Below are positions 39,408 through 51,479 of a stretch of DNA of 64,000 nt, in pieces. The position numbers and the translations under genes were made by a program. The notes under the pieces were generated by a model that worked only from the letters and a program-made list of their open reading frames with translations, did no database searches and had not been told where the DNA came from. This stretch comes from Linyphia triangularis (Eukaryota; Arthropoda; Arachnida; Araneae; Linyphiidae): NCBI GenBank assembly GCA_963978545.1, contig OZ021731.1, forward strand, positions 56,717,242 through 56,781,241, in the 5' to 3' direction. Positions within the stretch are counted from its first letter, which is position 1. Every line of letters begins with the position of its first letter.

Positions 39408-41577
39408 CAGTAGCTCCCGAAAGTCTTCATACACTTACAAATTTCAATCAAATACTACATTTTCCATTTCAAAAATTAATATTTCAGAATATGATTTTTT
39501 AAATAATATCTCTAATTTAATATTAATAAAACTACATAACATATTTTTAATGAATAGTAAAATTTTTTTTAGAACCCAAAAAGTATCTCCCAAAAGTTTT
39601 CGTACACTTAGATTTTTTTCTTACGTATTTGTATTTATTGTAATATTTTGGTAAATTAGTGATTCGTAGGATATCTTTTAGCATTCCCAACAACCTTTTT
39701 GCATCTGGGCTAAATTTTTTTTTTTGCAATATCTGCTTTAATGTTCCTCCATTTTTCGATCGTTACTGTTTGTAGTTGGCTTTTCGTTTTAATGTCTTGT
39801 CTTCTGATTTTGTCTTCCTAAATCTGTTATTTTTAGTTCAAATCTGTTGACTAAGGTATTGATTTTAGATTTTTTGGGCAAATATAGAAGCCACCATTGA
39901 ATGCTGTGTGCTCCGATCATTATCTTGACAAAAGGAATGAAGTTATTTGTAATATCCATATTTTAAGCTGACAAATTTAATTTATCATTCAAAATTTTCA
40001 AATAGAGTTCATGATTCATTATTCCATCATTAAACAACAATTTATCAAGTCCTTTGCTGACAAGCACCCATACACAAGGACACTACCACCGCCATGCTTT
40101 ACTGTTTCAACAAAGTACTTGGGATTAAGTTCATAATTTTTTCTTCTTCCCACAATTACGGGCGCATCGAAACCAAACATGTTAAATATGTTTTAATCTT
40201 CAAATAAGACACGATTCCAATTAGAGGTCGGCGATATATCGATACGACCACATTTTTATCGATATTTCTATAAAAATATCGATATTTAAAATATCGATAA
40301 AAGTCACCGATATATCGATATTTTCAAACATTTTTTGAAGATCGTTTTGTAGTTCCACGTGTTTTTTCGATTTTCTTTATACCCTTTTCAAAAATTTCAA
40401 AACTAAAGTTTGAACTTGGCTGGGAGACAGTTAAAATGGCACCAATATTCAATATTTTGTCATACACTTAAAATCTATTGAAAATTATCTAAATTTTTCT
40501 TAAAATCACTGCACCAATTAACGAAAATATAACTTTTTTTTTGTAATAGTTCCATTTCAGTTGAAAAAGTAACCACCTTACAAAAAAGCATGAAAAAAGA
40601 AAGCATCATGAAAAGTAAAAATTCGACCCGAAAAACTTTGTTTCTCGCAAAATTGAAAATCAAATAAAAAAATCATGTATCGATATATCGATGTTTTTTT
40701 CTATGCAACGATTTAGTATCGATATTTATTTTGATCGATATTTCCTACCTCTAATTCCAATACATTTCTGGCTAATTTACCATTTGCCTTCGAAAAGAAA
40801 AGGCGAAACTTTCTATTTTTAGCATTTACAAACAAAATTCTTCGGGCAGAACACCCAAGTAGTCCAGCTGATCTGACTACTTTTCAAACAGTTTCAGGTA
40901 AAATTGAAGTCAAAAACTTTCTCCTACATTCTGAAGAATCTTTTATAGCACTCAAACGTGAGTTTCCTCAAATATTCTTAAAATAAATCTTTTTTCACGT
41001 TTAGATAACACTTTTAGGCAATCTTTTCTTGGCTTATTTTGGATTCTGTTTTCTTGTTTAAAACGTTTTATTGCATACTAAACAGTTGAATGGAATAAAT
41101 TAAATATATTAGCAATGCTTCAAATGGATTTACTACTATTACAATGAAATATAATCAAATTTAAACTGCCATTATTGGTTTTTTTTACGACTACCAGCTA
41201 TTTAAAATAATAAATAGATAATAATAAATAGAGAACGCAAATATTACAGGCAATCAAGCTTTTAAATATCACCAAAAAGAAAAAAATTAAAAAAAAGAAA
41301 AAGCGCGTAAATAAATAAATTTATTAATGAAATTATCAGAAATATTTATGTTGTACGAAGACTTATGGAATTTGTTTCTCTTGTCCTATGAATTTATATT
41401 TTTATAAAAATAATATGATTCACTACTTCTTTAAAAAATGTTAGGTTTCATTCAGAATTTAAAAGACATTCTACAAAAAAAAAAAAAAAATATTGAAGTT
41501 AATATTCAAATTTAATTCCAAACTACAGCACTTTTCTACAAATTTTTAAGGTATACGAAGACTTTTGGGAGTCACTG
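39408..41577 (-). mobile_element. Tc1-like transposon, copy 2 (inverted, defective, interrupted)
   Basis: The ends are CAGTAGCTCCCGAAAGTCTT and, as reverse complement, CAGTGACTCCCAAAAGTCTT, matching copy 1. TA follows the right end; the left side shows TAA. Excluding the nested 532-bp MITE and its 8-bp duplication it is about 1630 bp, like copy 1. On the minus strand the transposase remnant includes 'WNRVLFED' (first catalytic Asp region), 'VKHGGGSVLVYGC' and 'FNDGIMN'. Stops and frameshifts inactivate it. Confidence 0.87.
40222..40753. mobile_element. hAT-type MITE nested in Tc1 copy 2, rich in ATCGAT
   Basis: The left end TAGAGGTCGGCGATAT and the reverse complement of the right end TAGAGGTAGGAAATAT are inverted repeats. 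The perfect 8-bp duplication ATTCCAAT flanks it (40214-40221 and 40754-40761). Nine ATCGAT hexamers sit in two subterminal clusters, five at about 40232-40320 and four at about 40677-40743. Clusters like this are typical of transposase binding sites in hAT elements. No transposase is encoded. It interrupts the transposase remnant just before the first catalytic Asp. Confidence 0.85.
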
Positions 41578-41579
41578 TA

Positions 41580-42337
41580 GATCATTTCGGATATCATTTT
41601 CTAACAAACATACTATTTATATGAGCATTGTTTACTTTTCAAATTAGATATCTTTGTTTTTTATTTGTAACAAACTATGAATGGTTTATCCAACTATCAT
41701 ACCAAGTTCACTTTAAGTATAGTAGAAACAGAGAAAATTCGATTTAAATTTGACTAAATATTGAAATAATTCAATTATAAAAATTAATTTATAAATAAAA
41801 CTATTTAATCATTGAAATAATTATCAAATATAAATATTTTAATAAATGTATTAAGTATTAAAAATATTAAATTATTAAAATTAACTAATTATTGGAATTC
41901 TTTTATTATTAACAACGATTATTAAAAGTTGTTTAATGATTATATTGAAAATTTGGATAAATCTAAAATCACCTGGCCGGTTTTATGTTAACTAACTAAC
42001 TTTATGTTCCAGTAAGCCCCTGGAGGTTCCCCGGTAAAAAAAAATCGAAAGTTCGGGAAAATGAATCACCCTAAACAAGCAGAAACATGCTAAAATTTTT
42101 GATGGATAAATAACTATTGAATATATCATAATTAGAATAAATATTTTAAATGAATTGTACTTGTAATATTCAACTTCCTAGCAATACAAACGAATAACAA
42201 AGGTCGAACAATAAGCGGAAATTTAAATGTGGAATAAACAGTGAACAAGCGCAGAATGCTTTATAATATAAGGTTAAGAAAATAGAATTTGATTATTTAA
42301 TAAAACAACACTTTTGTTCTAATTTCGAGAATTTTAT

Positions 42338-42372
<35 letters not shown>

Positions 42373-44150
42373 ATTGTCTATTTTCTTCTCATCTATCAAC
42401 GAAGACATTCATTAACGTTTTTATTGAAAAAACGTCTTCTAAATTTAAACAGTAGCTTTAAATTCTTATAATAAATTGATATAAATACACTTACTAAGAA
42501 GCTTTACAGAATAGCCAAACGAACATTTAAATAAGATTGCTGAAGTTTCGGCTCTTTGTGAAACAATACTTTTAAGTATACCAAAGTAAAAGACAGATGT
42601 TTTTAAACGAAGTGTAATAAAAAGGAGTTTTCATAACAAATAATATTAACTGCTTCAGTTAATCCCGAAAATAGCTATCGGACAATAAATACTTTCTAGT
42701 ATAATTTCCAGGTAAAGATATCGACAAAAGGTTTTTTTGCAGACGACATTTAATATGGTAAGTAATGGCAACATCACGAATGCTAGATGAACTTCCAATT
42801 CAAGCGATAACAAAGATAACAACGACGTCAAAAATAATAACAAGGAAGTAGTTGGGTTGGAGTTCTGGCAATTATTTGTCGTGGGAGAATGGCAACACGT
42901 TAATGAAGGTGGGATTTTCGGGGACGCGATTTTAAACAAAGAAACCAAAAGTAAGTGTTATTTATATCCATTGTTGGATAGGCAGCTCTCCAGGAAAGTG
43001 TATTTCTTTTTAGAGGTTTTTTATACATGGGTCAAGAACATTTCCTGTTTTACTTTCATATTGGAAAAAGACATGGAATATATCTATACCCAATATTGAA
43101 GTAGAAAATGTAATTAGCACATGGTTTTTATAGTGAAAGCAGGTAATGTGGGAGAAAAAAAAGAGTAAAAAAAACATTAGCTTAGCTAAGGGGTGGGGTG
43201 GAATATGGGGGCATAACCATCTAGAGAAAACACTATTTTGTACATTAGACCATTGAAATCAATATATAGATTAGTTTTTATCTTAAAAGGTGTATATAAT
43301 TTTGTAAATTTATGCTTATGATTGCAAATTACTTGTATTGTTGAAAATAGGACTGTCTTTGGATTAATTTTTTGTCGTTTTATAAGGTTATTATAATATG
43401 ATTAACTCAGTAAGTCATTTAATTTTAATAGACGGATTCATTGTTTCATTTAATTTTCTTATTAATGAATTCTATAGGGTGGTATTTTACATTCATATTG
43501 AATGAAACAAAAATAAAGTATACCTGTGAACGCTGTAATTAATTTATTTTGAAAATTCAAATTCCCCGTGAAATTATAGTAATCCCAGTTTCTTCAATGG
43601 CAGTAACTCTATAATGTTCAATGAGTGCCCTTCTGCAACACTGTCTAATGTCTATTGAAAAATTTAAACTGAAAGATTTAGTTGAAATTTGGTACAGTGC
43701 TACTTTGTAAACGCTAAAGACAAATATTTTGTTGAGGAATTTTTTTTTCCAAGCCTTAAACTTTTTAAAGAGCTTTTAATTCTAAAATGAGTACACTGTG
43801 CGTATTTTATTTTTATTTTGCAATACACTAACTGCCAGAAAAAACAGAAGAAGAAAAAAAAAAAAAAAAAAACAGTAGCATCTATATAAACTGTCACTTC
43901 TGTATCCTTTTTCCTTGACATCGAAACTCACAAGTGAAAAAAAATCAGGAAAACAGAAAACTGATTGGTTAATTGAAAATTAATTTCTTTTATCAAAATA
44001 TTTTAAGTTCAAAAAATATATTCCTAAAGTTAATAACCAAGCAGAGCGTAAATGACTACTGTATAACAAAATAATTTATATGAACTTATTATAAAAATTT
44101 AGATGCATCAGAATTATTCTAATTTCTCAGTTTCCTCGTCTGTTTGATAG
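41580..44150. other. AT-rich intergenic sequence
   Basis: No gene supported. It contains a 28-nt A run (42344-42371) and a G-rich stretch near 43189-43213 (ggggtggggtggaatatggg). At 42731-42741 'tttttttgcag' and at 42950 GTAAGTG bound a 208-nt stretch that could be an untranslated exon. All three frames there contain stops. Confidence 0.35.
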
Positions 44151-44203
44151 ATGGCGCTCTTCTACATTTTCTCTCCTCTCTATCCCATCACAGACGGCTT
44201 TTT

Positions 44204-44571
44204 CTTCAGTTCTCTTTTGATCAAGCTTTTGTTCGGCATCTCTCTTTCTCCTTCGATTTCGCAACAGGTTGTTGTGATTTATTTCCCACAGAAGCGGTTT
44301 TTACAAAGCCGCATCTCTGACTTACATTTATCCGAAACAAACTCTTCACTGTAGTTTTCTTTTATTATTGTTGCAGACCGAAACACTTGTGATTATGCGG
44401 ACTTTTCTCCAAAAGACTGTTATTCTGAACTTGTTGGCTTTGAATTTTTTCTCTTGAATTCTGAAAAGTGTATTTTTGTGAAGTTGGAATATTTGTAAAT
44501 ATTTGTGCGGTGATGTTTGTGGATATGATTCTAAGTTCCTAGACGCCGAAAGAGTTATTCGTTTTATTTTG
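44204..44571 (+). other. Possible non-coding first exon and promoter of a downstream gene
   Basis: Composition rises sharply around 44140-44570. An initiator-like TTCTTCAGTTCT lies near 44203, pyrimidine-rich sequence follows, and the block ends in a consensus donor, TTTTG followed by GTAAGTGAT at 44572. The open frame from 44151 stops at 44354 and has no known domain. This pattern fits a 5' UTR exon followed by a long first intron, with coding exons beyond this window. No acceptor partner is identified, so it remains a hypothesis. Confidence 0.25.
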
Positions 44572-44574
44572 GTA

Positions 44575-47440
44575 AGTGATATTTATTTTTTTAAGATTAA
44601 TATTTCTATATGATATCAATATTTCAATACCCTTTCACGCTGGCTGTAAATTTATTATATAGTTGTTTTACTTTAAATACATTTAACAATCTTAAAAAAT
44701 TGATTGTTATAAATAGTAACAAATACTAATCATGCTCTAGTTAGAGTCGTTTACTAGTAAATAACATTGATTAGTAAATCTACATTTACAAGATTTATTT
44801 GAATAGCCTTTCAACAAAACTATGACTCTATAGAACTTTATTTCTTAAAATTCAAAACGCATGATTGCGTTTTTTTAGTATACGCAATATTTTTTCAGAA
44901 CAACCTACTGTGAATCATCAGAAGTTGAAATTATCAATAATAAATTTAAATTTTCAAATTTCTTAGTTTAATTTTATTATTTTTTGTTTTATTTTAGAAT
45001 TTTAAAATATAATATTATTATTTTTTTATAAAAGGGATATACTAAATAAAACATTACTTTGGTATAATAACGTATTTTATTTGGTTAAAATTCGATTTTT
45101 TTAGTTTTTTAATTTTTATCATATACACTTTTAATCTGGTCCGTAGAGGCTTTATATCACGGTCCAATTCAATTTAAATTCTAGCCTTACTTCAGAATTT
45201 TTAAAAAACTTTCTTCTTTTGGTATAAATACCATTTGTGTGCTTAGATAATAATATTATTCTTTACATTATATACTTAGAACTCAGTCGAACAGTTTACC
45301 AAATTATTTACAACTAAATTATACCACCCTCTCTTTCAAACTAAGTTAGAAGTGAAATGAAAGAAGAAAAAAAAAAAAAATAGAACCAACTTAACCAAGT
45401 TTGAAATCTTTCTGGATAACATAATGAAACCAGGAAACGATTAGTTATTCTGTATATTTAACGTAATTGGGTAATTAGTAATTAAATGGGTAATTGTATT
45501 AAAAAAACACGTTAGAATGTTATTTAAATTCAATTAAAGAATAAGAAACATCGTTAATTTGGATGAAGTTAATTGAAAGAAAAACAAAGTGTATTGACTT
45601 TATAATTTTACAAATACTTGATACAATTAAAAAAAAAAAAATCATTAAGATGTCAAATAGTACCCGGTGTTGCTTAGTGCAATACGGTTCAAATTGGTTC
45701 AGTCAATTATAAATTGTGAACATGCGATTGGTGATAAGAAGGTTAGTTGAGATATCTGTAATAAAAACACGTATCAAATTAGTTCACAAGATCTCAAGTT
45801 ATTATCATAGCCCTTTAAAGGGTGAAAAAAGAGGAAGAGGGAGGTTTTTTGAAACTTCGAGCACCCCGAAATCTGGATTTGAAGTGTATGGCTATATTTT
45901 TAATACAAATGTTACGCATTTTTATGCATTAAAATGATTAACGAAGTATGGAAAATTATATTTACGCAACAATGTATTAATTTCTGACGTATATAAGAAG
46001 GTACTTTCGAAGAAAATATTTAATAATTTGCATAATATAAATATTAAGTATTTTTATCATGTTTAAAACACAAAATTACTAAATAACAAGCAATTAGTAA
46101 TGTTTTATTTATTTTGAATAAATATTATATGGTATTTTGATTACTGGTTTTCCATACAATGTATTTTATTATAATGTATATTTACTACTAAAACTATGGC
46201 GTTATTTGTTTAAAAGAGTTATCTTAAAATTACAAAGGTAATGAAAATTTATGATAAATTCACAAATTTAATAGATGAAATTGTATAGGTGTTATTCGCA
46301 GATCGAAATAAAAACCATTTTCTCAAATTATTATTCTTATTATCATCCACACAAAAAAATGATACTGAAATATAATAACCAACATTAATATTAATGTTTC
46401 TAAATAATACAAGACACATCTTAAAATGCTCATTTCGAGAATCTATGAAAACAAATACTTTTATCTTTTTATTACTATGAAGATATCAAACATACAGAAA
46501 AAATTCACAGAACTATAAAGAAGACAATTGAAATGACTTCCAGCATAGAACATTCTAATATAGCATAAATACTACATAAAATGAACTAATTCAACTGACT
46601 GTACAAACAAGTTGGGCTCAAACTATTTATTCCATTCTTTATGTTAAGATAACAGTTTTATTGGTAATGAAACACCGGATGAAGTTAAATCGGTATCTTT
46701 AGACTCGTATTGTTTTCTTTTTAAAGCGAGAATAGTTGATATTTATTCGATTTTTATAAAGTTATCTTAAATTTTGTTTTATTTCGAGAAGTTTATAATT
46801 TGCATTCTTAGTGATGGTAAAAAGAAACCAAATAATAAAAAAAGGAGTTGATTTTTTTTTTTTTTTTTATATTTTTTTTTTTTTTATATTGTTAACATGG
46901 CAATTTTAACCTGGTCAGTGAGATAGCACAAAAATATCTTCTTCATAGCCGATTCATCAGATTGGTTGTTTGAAGTGTTTTAGCGTTAAGGGCTACGCGA
47001 TGTCGATACTTGTCTGTGACATTATTGTATCGACATCTGAGCTATCTCCTTTCTCGCTATATCCACACTACACCAACGAAACGACGTAATGTGTGGCAAC
47101 GGGGTAAGCTTAATCGAATGAAAAACTTGTTTTTGTGAAGTTTACTTAAAAACTTGTTTTTGAACATCTTGTGTTTCATTGAATATTGTAACGAGAGCTG
47201 TGTTTCTGAAGCAACTTACGATTCGGCAACAAATTCAGTGCATCATTGACTTTTTAACCAAGATTGAAGGTATTTTACCATCCTAACGAGCTAAGTGAGA
47301 TTTCACCTAGATCCAAAAACTATCACATGGTTCGCTTGGAGAAACAGTCACGATAAAAAAAAAATCCCTAATTTGAGGGAAATGCGATTAAAAGTTGCAA
47401 GCTTACACTGTTCTTAATAATAATAATAATAAAAACTCAA
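44575..47440. other. AT-rich intergenic or intronic sequence
   Basis: No gene recognised. A short perfect hairpin lies at 46999-47037 and T runs near 46850-46885. Confidence 0.42.
46999..47037. other. Perfect 11-bp hairpin
   Basis: GATGTCGATAC (46999-47009) and GTATCGACATC (47027-47037) are exact reverse complements with a 17-nt spacer, in a locally GC-richer patch. Function unknown. Confidence 0.5.
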
Positions 47441-47447
47441 TTATTTT

Positions 47448-48120
47448 ACTTTCAATTACCCATATGTATATGTAGGGTAATGAAAGTATAGCATTCGGTC
47501 AATTTGCGTTTCTCCACGTTTTGAAACATCCTGATTTCAAAAAAGTGATCTAGAAAAAATGTCTGTCTGTGTGGATGTGGTCAGCATAACTCCCGAACAA
47601 ATTGACCTACGATGTTCAAATATGATGTGTGGGTTGGTGATGGCACAGGGACCTACCATTAAGGTTTTCATCAAAATTACGACTCTAACGATTTTGTCTA
47701 AAATCGCTGTGGTAATGCCTAGGTATTCTAAACATCCCTATCTCCGAAATTCCCGTAAAAATGCTTTAATGGTGTAAAAAGTTGAAAAACGAATGCCTTT
47801 AACACAGAATTCTATTTCCTTGAGCATATCTCGTCAACGATCATTTTTTCTCCTCTCCCAGTTTCACTTATAAGAAAGGACAATATAAGAATTATTGAAA
47901 AGTATATCGCCAAAATCATCTATTTGGGGAAGGGTTTTTTTTTTTTTTTTTCTTTTTTTTTTTTTTCTCCGAAGACCCATACAGGAGTTATGTTAAAAAA
48001 TATTGACAAACTGGCCATTTTTTCTAAATGAATGATAAAAATATTAAAACGGTAAATGATCCAAGTTGACATAAGTTTTATAGTGTAATTGAAAGTTGTG
48101 CGATGTTCCACACCCCTAGT
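47448..48120 (+). repeat. Repeat family R1, copy c (full length)
   Basis: Starts with a palindrome, ACTTTCAATTACCC, ~10-nt centre, then AGGGTAATGAAAGT (47448-47488). It ends with GTAATTGAAAGT (about 48085-48096) followed by 'tgtgcgatgttccacacccc' and 'tagt'. The body matches copy b throughout and contains a T-rich expansion at about 47936-47966. The 72-residue open frame 47559-47777 lies inside it and is not preserved in copy b. Confidence 0.82.
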
Positions 48121-48312
48121 TAAGTTACCTGCGCTTAATTACTATACTGCGCCTAGTAAAAATACAAATGATTTCGAGCATTTCTAATAGAAAAACCATT
48201 GATCTCTAACTAAAACTCTAGAATAGCTTATAAGCGGTTTTTGTTCTGCAAGCAAGTGAAGCCAATTGAATACACATCCTCATATATACTAAGTTGACAT
48301 TGGTTACAAACA

Positions 48313-48693
48313 ATGCCGTTTCCAGGTACATCCTTTCGGGGTAGGGTGGGAGGTGGCTAAAATTATTTTTTGAAGTATAGTGATTTTTGAATGTTTGATG
48401 AAAGTGAAATAGCAAAACTACTTTTTTTTTAATTAACACGCATTTTAATTAATTTAAATTTGTGATCAATAAATGAAAAATAAATTAAGCAAAAAGTAAC
48501 GTTATTTTTTTTAAGAGAACTCAATTTACTAATTACTTGTTTACAATATTAAGTCCAACCTTCCAGCTTCTTTTTAAAGTTTTATCTAGAACCAAGAAAT
48601 TTAACGTAAAATTTTTTTTTTTCGATTTTCGGGGGGGTTGGGGGTACTGCAGCCTTCGTTAGTCCCCTTTCCCTCTCCTATTCTGTATACTTC
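48313..48693. mobile_element. Unclassified ~380-bp insertion flanked by a 12-bp direct repeat
   Basis: TGGTTACAAACA occurs at 48301-48312 and again at 48694-48705, as expected of a target duplication from a retroelement. The interior has C/G runs near both ends ('ggggtagggtgggaggtgg' and 'ccctttccctctcc') but no terminal inverted repeats, B box or open frame that would name the class. Confidence 0.45.
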
Positions 48694-48739
48694 TGGTTAC
48701 AAACACATTCAAATTTGTTTGAAGGAAGTTGTTAATATA

Positions 48740-49296
48740 CAAGGTGAGACCGAAAAGTAAGGTGACTAATGTCATAATAATCACTGTATTTTATATTTGC
48801 AGATAAATACATCACTGTCCTTCAAAGTAGTTCCCCCGCCGTCTACAATACACTTCTGACAACGTTCATACAACTTTTTAAAACTTCTGAAAAATTCCTC
48901 CTTTTAGACTGCCTTAAGTTCCTTGGTAACAGCAGCTTGAATGTCTGAGATGCTTGAAAATCGGTTTCCCTTCAGTGCCAATTTCAGTCAAAGTATTACA
49001 CCCTCCTTATTCCCCTGATCAGCTCCAGCAGTTTTTTCCTCTTTCCACAACTGAAATTGGCACTAAAGAAAAACCGATTTTCAAGCATCTCAGACATTCA
49101 CGCTGCTGTTACCAAGGAACTCAAGACAATCTCAAAGGAGGACTTTTTCAGAAGTTTCAAGAACTTGTATGAACGTTGTCAGAAGTGTATTCTAGATGGC
49201 GGGAACTTCTTTGAAGGACAGTGATGTATTTATCTGCAAATATATAATACAGTGATTATTATGACATCAGTCACCTTACTTTTCGGTCTCATCTTG
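48740..49296 (+). mobile_element. Mariner-derived fold-back element
   Basis: The arms 48740-48987 and 49051-49296 are inverted copies of about 247 bp around a 63-bp spacer, with TA on both sides. The ends are CAAGGTGAGACCGAAAAGTA and, as reverse complement, CAAGATGAGACCGAAAAGTA. The spacer and right arm, read forward, hold the C-terminal part of a mariner transposase: 'LHPPYSPD' with the third catalytic Asp near 48993, then 'LYERCQKCILDGGNFFEGQ' near 49166. The left arm is the same transposase end in reverse. The element is therefore two mariner 3' ends head to head, with no functional enzyme. Confidence 0.87.
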
Positions 49297-49298
49297 TA

Positions 49299-51470
49299 GA
49301 TCTTTATGTTGATTGTTAAGCTTCAAGTAACTAATCAAGCATGCACTATCTAGCAATTGTAGTCAGAATTCAGTGACAGAAATAAAAAATTTCCAATTAT
49401 AGCAGTCTTCTCCAACACAAGCCATGTAGTATCTTATGTTTGTATACCGTGAATACATTTTCAGCATATTCCGCATTCATGGTAACCTCGCCGACTGGAA
49501 GAAGGGGTTTTGGTATATTTTGGGCAAATCCAGATGGGGTTTTTACCCCAACTGGAGGGTTAATGAGCGAGCAAAAAAAAAAAAAAAAAAAATACCTCCT
49601 TCCCGGGTCTCCTAGAAATAGAACTGTCACACCCAAGAAAAATATCACTGTGGTAATAAGACAGACACGCTTGCCTTTGTTGATGGACGCTAAGTGAGAA
49701 AATGAGTTGCGGGCGATTGAAAAGGGGATGCCTGTCGCATTTTCAAGACGTTTTTGTGTCTCAAATATAGATGTTGGCGTCTCAAACCAGCGACTGAATG
49801 ACATTTCAGAACAGGACTGTCTCACATAACTTTTTTCGTTGTTATAACAAAAAAGGTTAAGTGTGGTTAATAAATTTAAAATAAAGGTTAAAAAGGTTTA
49901 AAAAAAATAGTGTTTTATTGAAATGTAGTATAGTACTTTAAATCAAGTGAGGATCCAAAAAGGAACGATCCTCATCAAGTAGTTTATGGAAGCGAAAGGA
50001 AAAGAACTTAAATCGGAGCAAAGTAAAAAGATAACGCAGTTTTAAAGAAGGGGACCGAAAGACTGATTAAACAAAAGCACTCTAAGTAATTTAAATTTCT
50101 TTGAATAAGTATTTATGGTAATAATATTGGATTTGTGTACAAATTTTAATCATTATGAAAATCTAGAAATGTTCAAACTAACTGTTTAAAAAATTATTTA
50201 TAAACAAATTAATATATAATCTGAAAAGTAGGAATTTGAAATGGAGGGTATTTTTAATAATGACTGAGGTAGAGGTATATTGCTGTAGGCAAGTAATTAT
50301 CATATCATTGTCTAAGTGCGCTCTCAAATTTATAAAACGTTTTGTCACGTACGCAAATACCACTGCATGTGTGAAAATCGCACACATTTGTATTTTACAT
50401 CCATCACTATCCTAGCTCTGCATCGGCTTTAATTATTAATTAAGTTAAAATATTATATATAATTATAATAAATATTTACATTTTATTAAGCATCGGAAAC
50501 AACTGTATTTTAACATATTAAATGCAAAATATACTAAACAAATGTCTGAAAACTGTGTTTTCTGTCAATAAAAAAAGCCTTTTAACTAGCAGGTTTTTTT
50601 TTTTTTTTTTTTTTCATTCAGATATGTTGTAAAAATTACTTTTTACTGAACGATCGTTTGACATTTTCAGTCTACAAATTCATTAGAGTTTATGCAAGAT
50701 GAAATTTTTCTGACTTAGAAGTTCTGTAAAAAATAGAATAATCGCTTTGGGCTTTAAATGCGTATTCTTTTCATCAAGAAAACATAAGGTGTGAGCTTAA
50801 AAATAGCAACATTATAAAATAAGAAACATTTTTACAATTTTACTCTTTTCTTGTTGAATTTATTTTAGTTTTACAAGAGATAGAAATAATGGAGAGCTGG
50901 TATTAATATACAAGGAATTTATTAATGGGGACCAGGCAACTTTTTATCTATGCTAACACTAGCTCTTTACTATTTCAATGTAAGTTAAAAAATAAAGAGT
51001 ACAATTATTTAAATATTTCTCATTTTATAATGTTGGTATTTTTCACTGAACATCCAATTGTAAGCGTTATTCTTCTTCTATTAATTGTAAGAGTCCCCCC
51101 CCCCCCTTCAAGTTCTTCCTTATCCTTCCCAATAAGCGAATTACATAATTTTCATTTCTCTTTTAGTTTATATCGGTACCTTAACGCCACAACTAGATAA
51201 AACCACTGTTTTCAGAAAAACTGATTTGAAATTTTTTCAAACCATTGAAATCTTATTGTAGCCTAATGACTTTAATATAAATTGAATATATATACAATGG
51301 GACTTTGCTACAGTTATCCACTTGTAGCAAACAATGAAGGCGGGGAATTCATGACTCATCGTGCACATATGTAAAAAAAATGTTAATTTTAGAATTATCT
51401 AGTTGTAGCATTAAGATAACGAAATGTTCTGGGCCTTTTAGTACGTGTGGCTCTCCTTATTTGATATCCA
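49299..51470. other. Intergenic sequence
   Basis: No gene supported. Overlapping open frames at 49397-49825 on both strands flank an A/T run at 49573-49591 and show no recognisable domain. A C run lies near 51095-51106 and a T run near 50594-50614. Confidence 0.38.
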
Positions 51471-51479
51471 AGGAGTCCC

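Noticed and set aside
42742..42949. Candidate exon between TTTTTTTGCAG and GTAAGTG
   Set aside because: All three reading frames contain stops. It could only be untranslated, and nothing else supports it.
47559..47777. 72-residue open frame as a gene
   Set aside because: It lies wholly inside R1 copy c and is not preserved in the inverted copy b.
49397..49825. 142-residue minus-strand open frame as a gene
   Set aside because: It crosses a homopolymer run, which gives poly-Phe, and shows no domain, splice signals or composition typical of the CUB exons.
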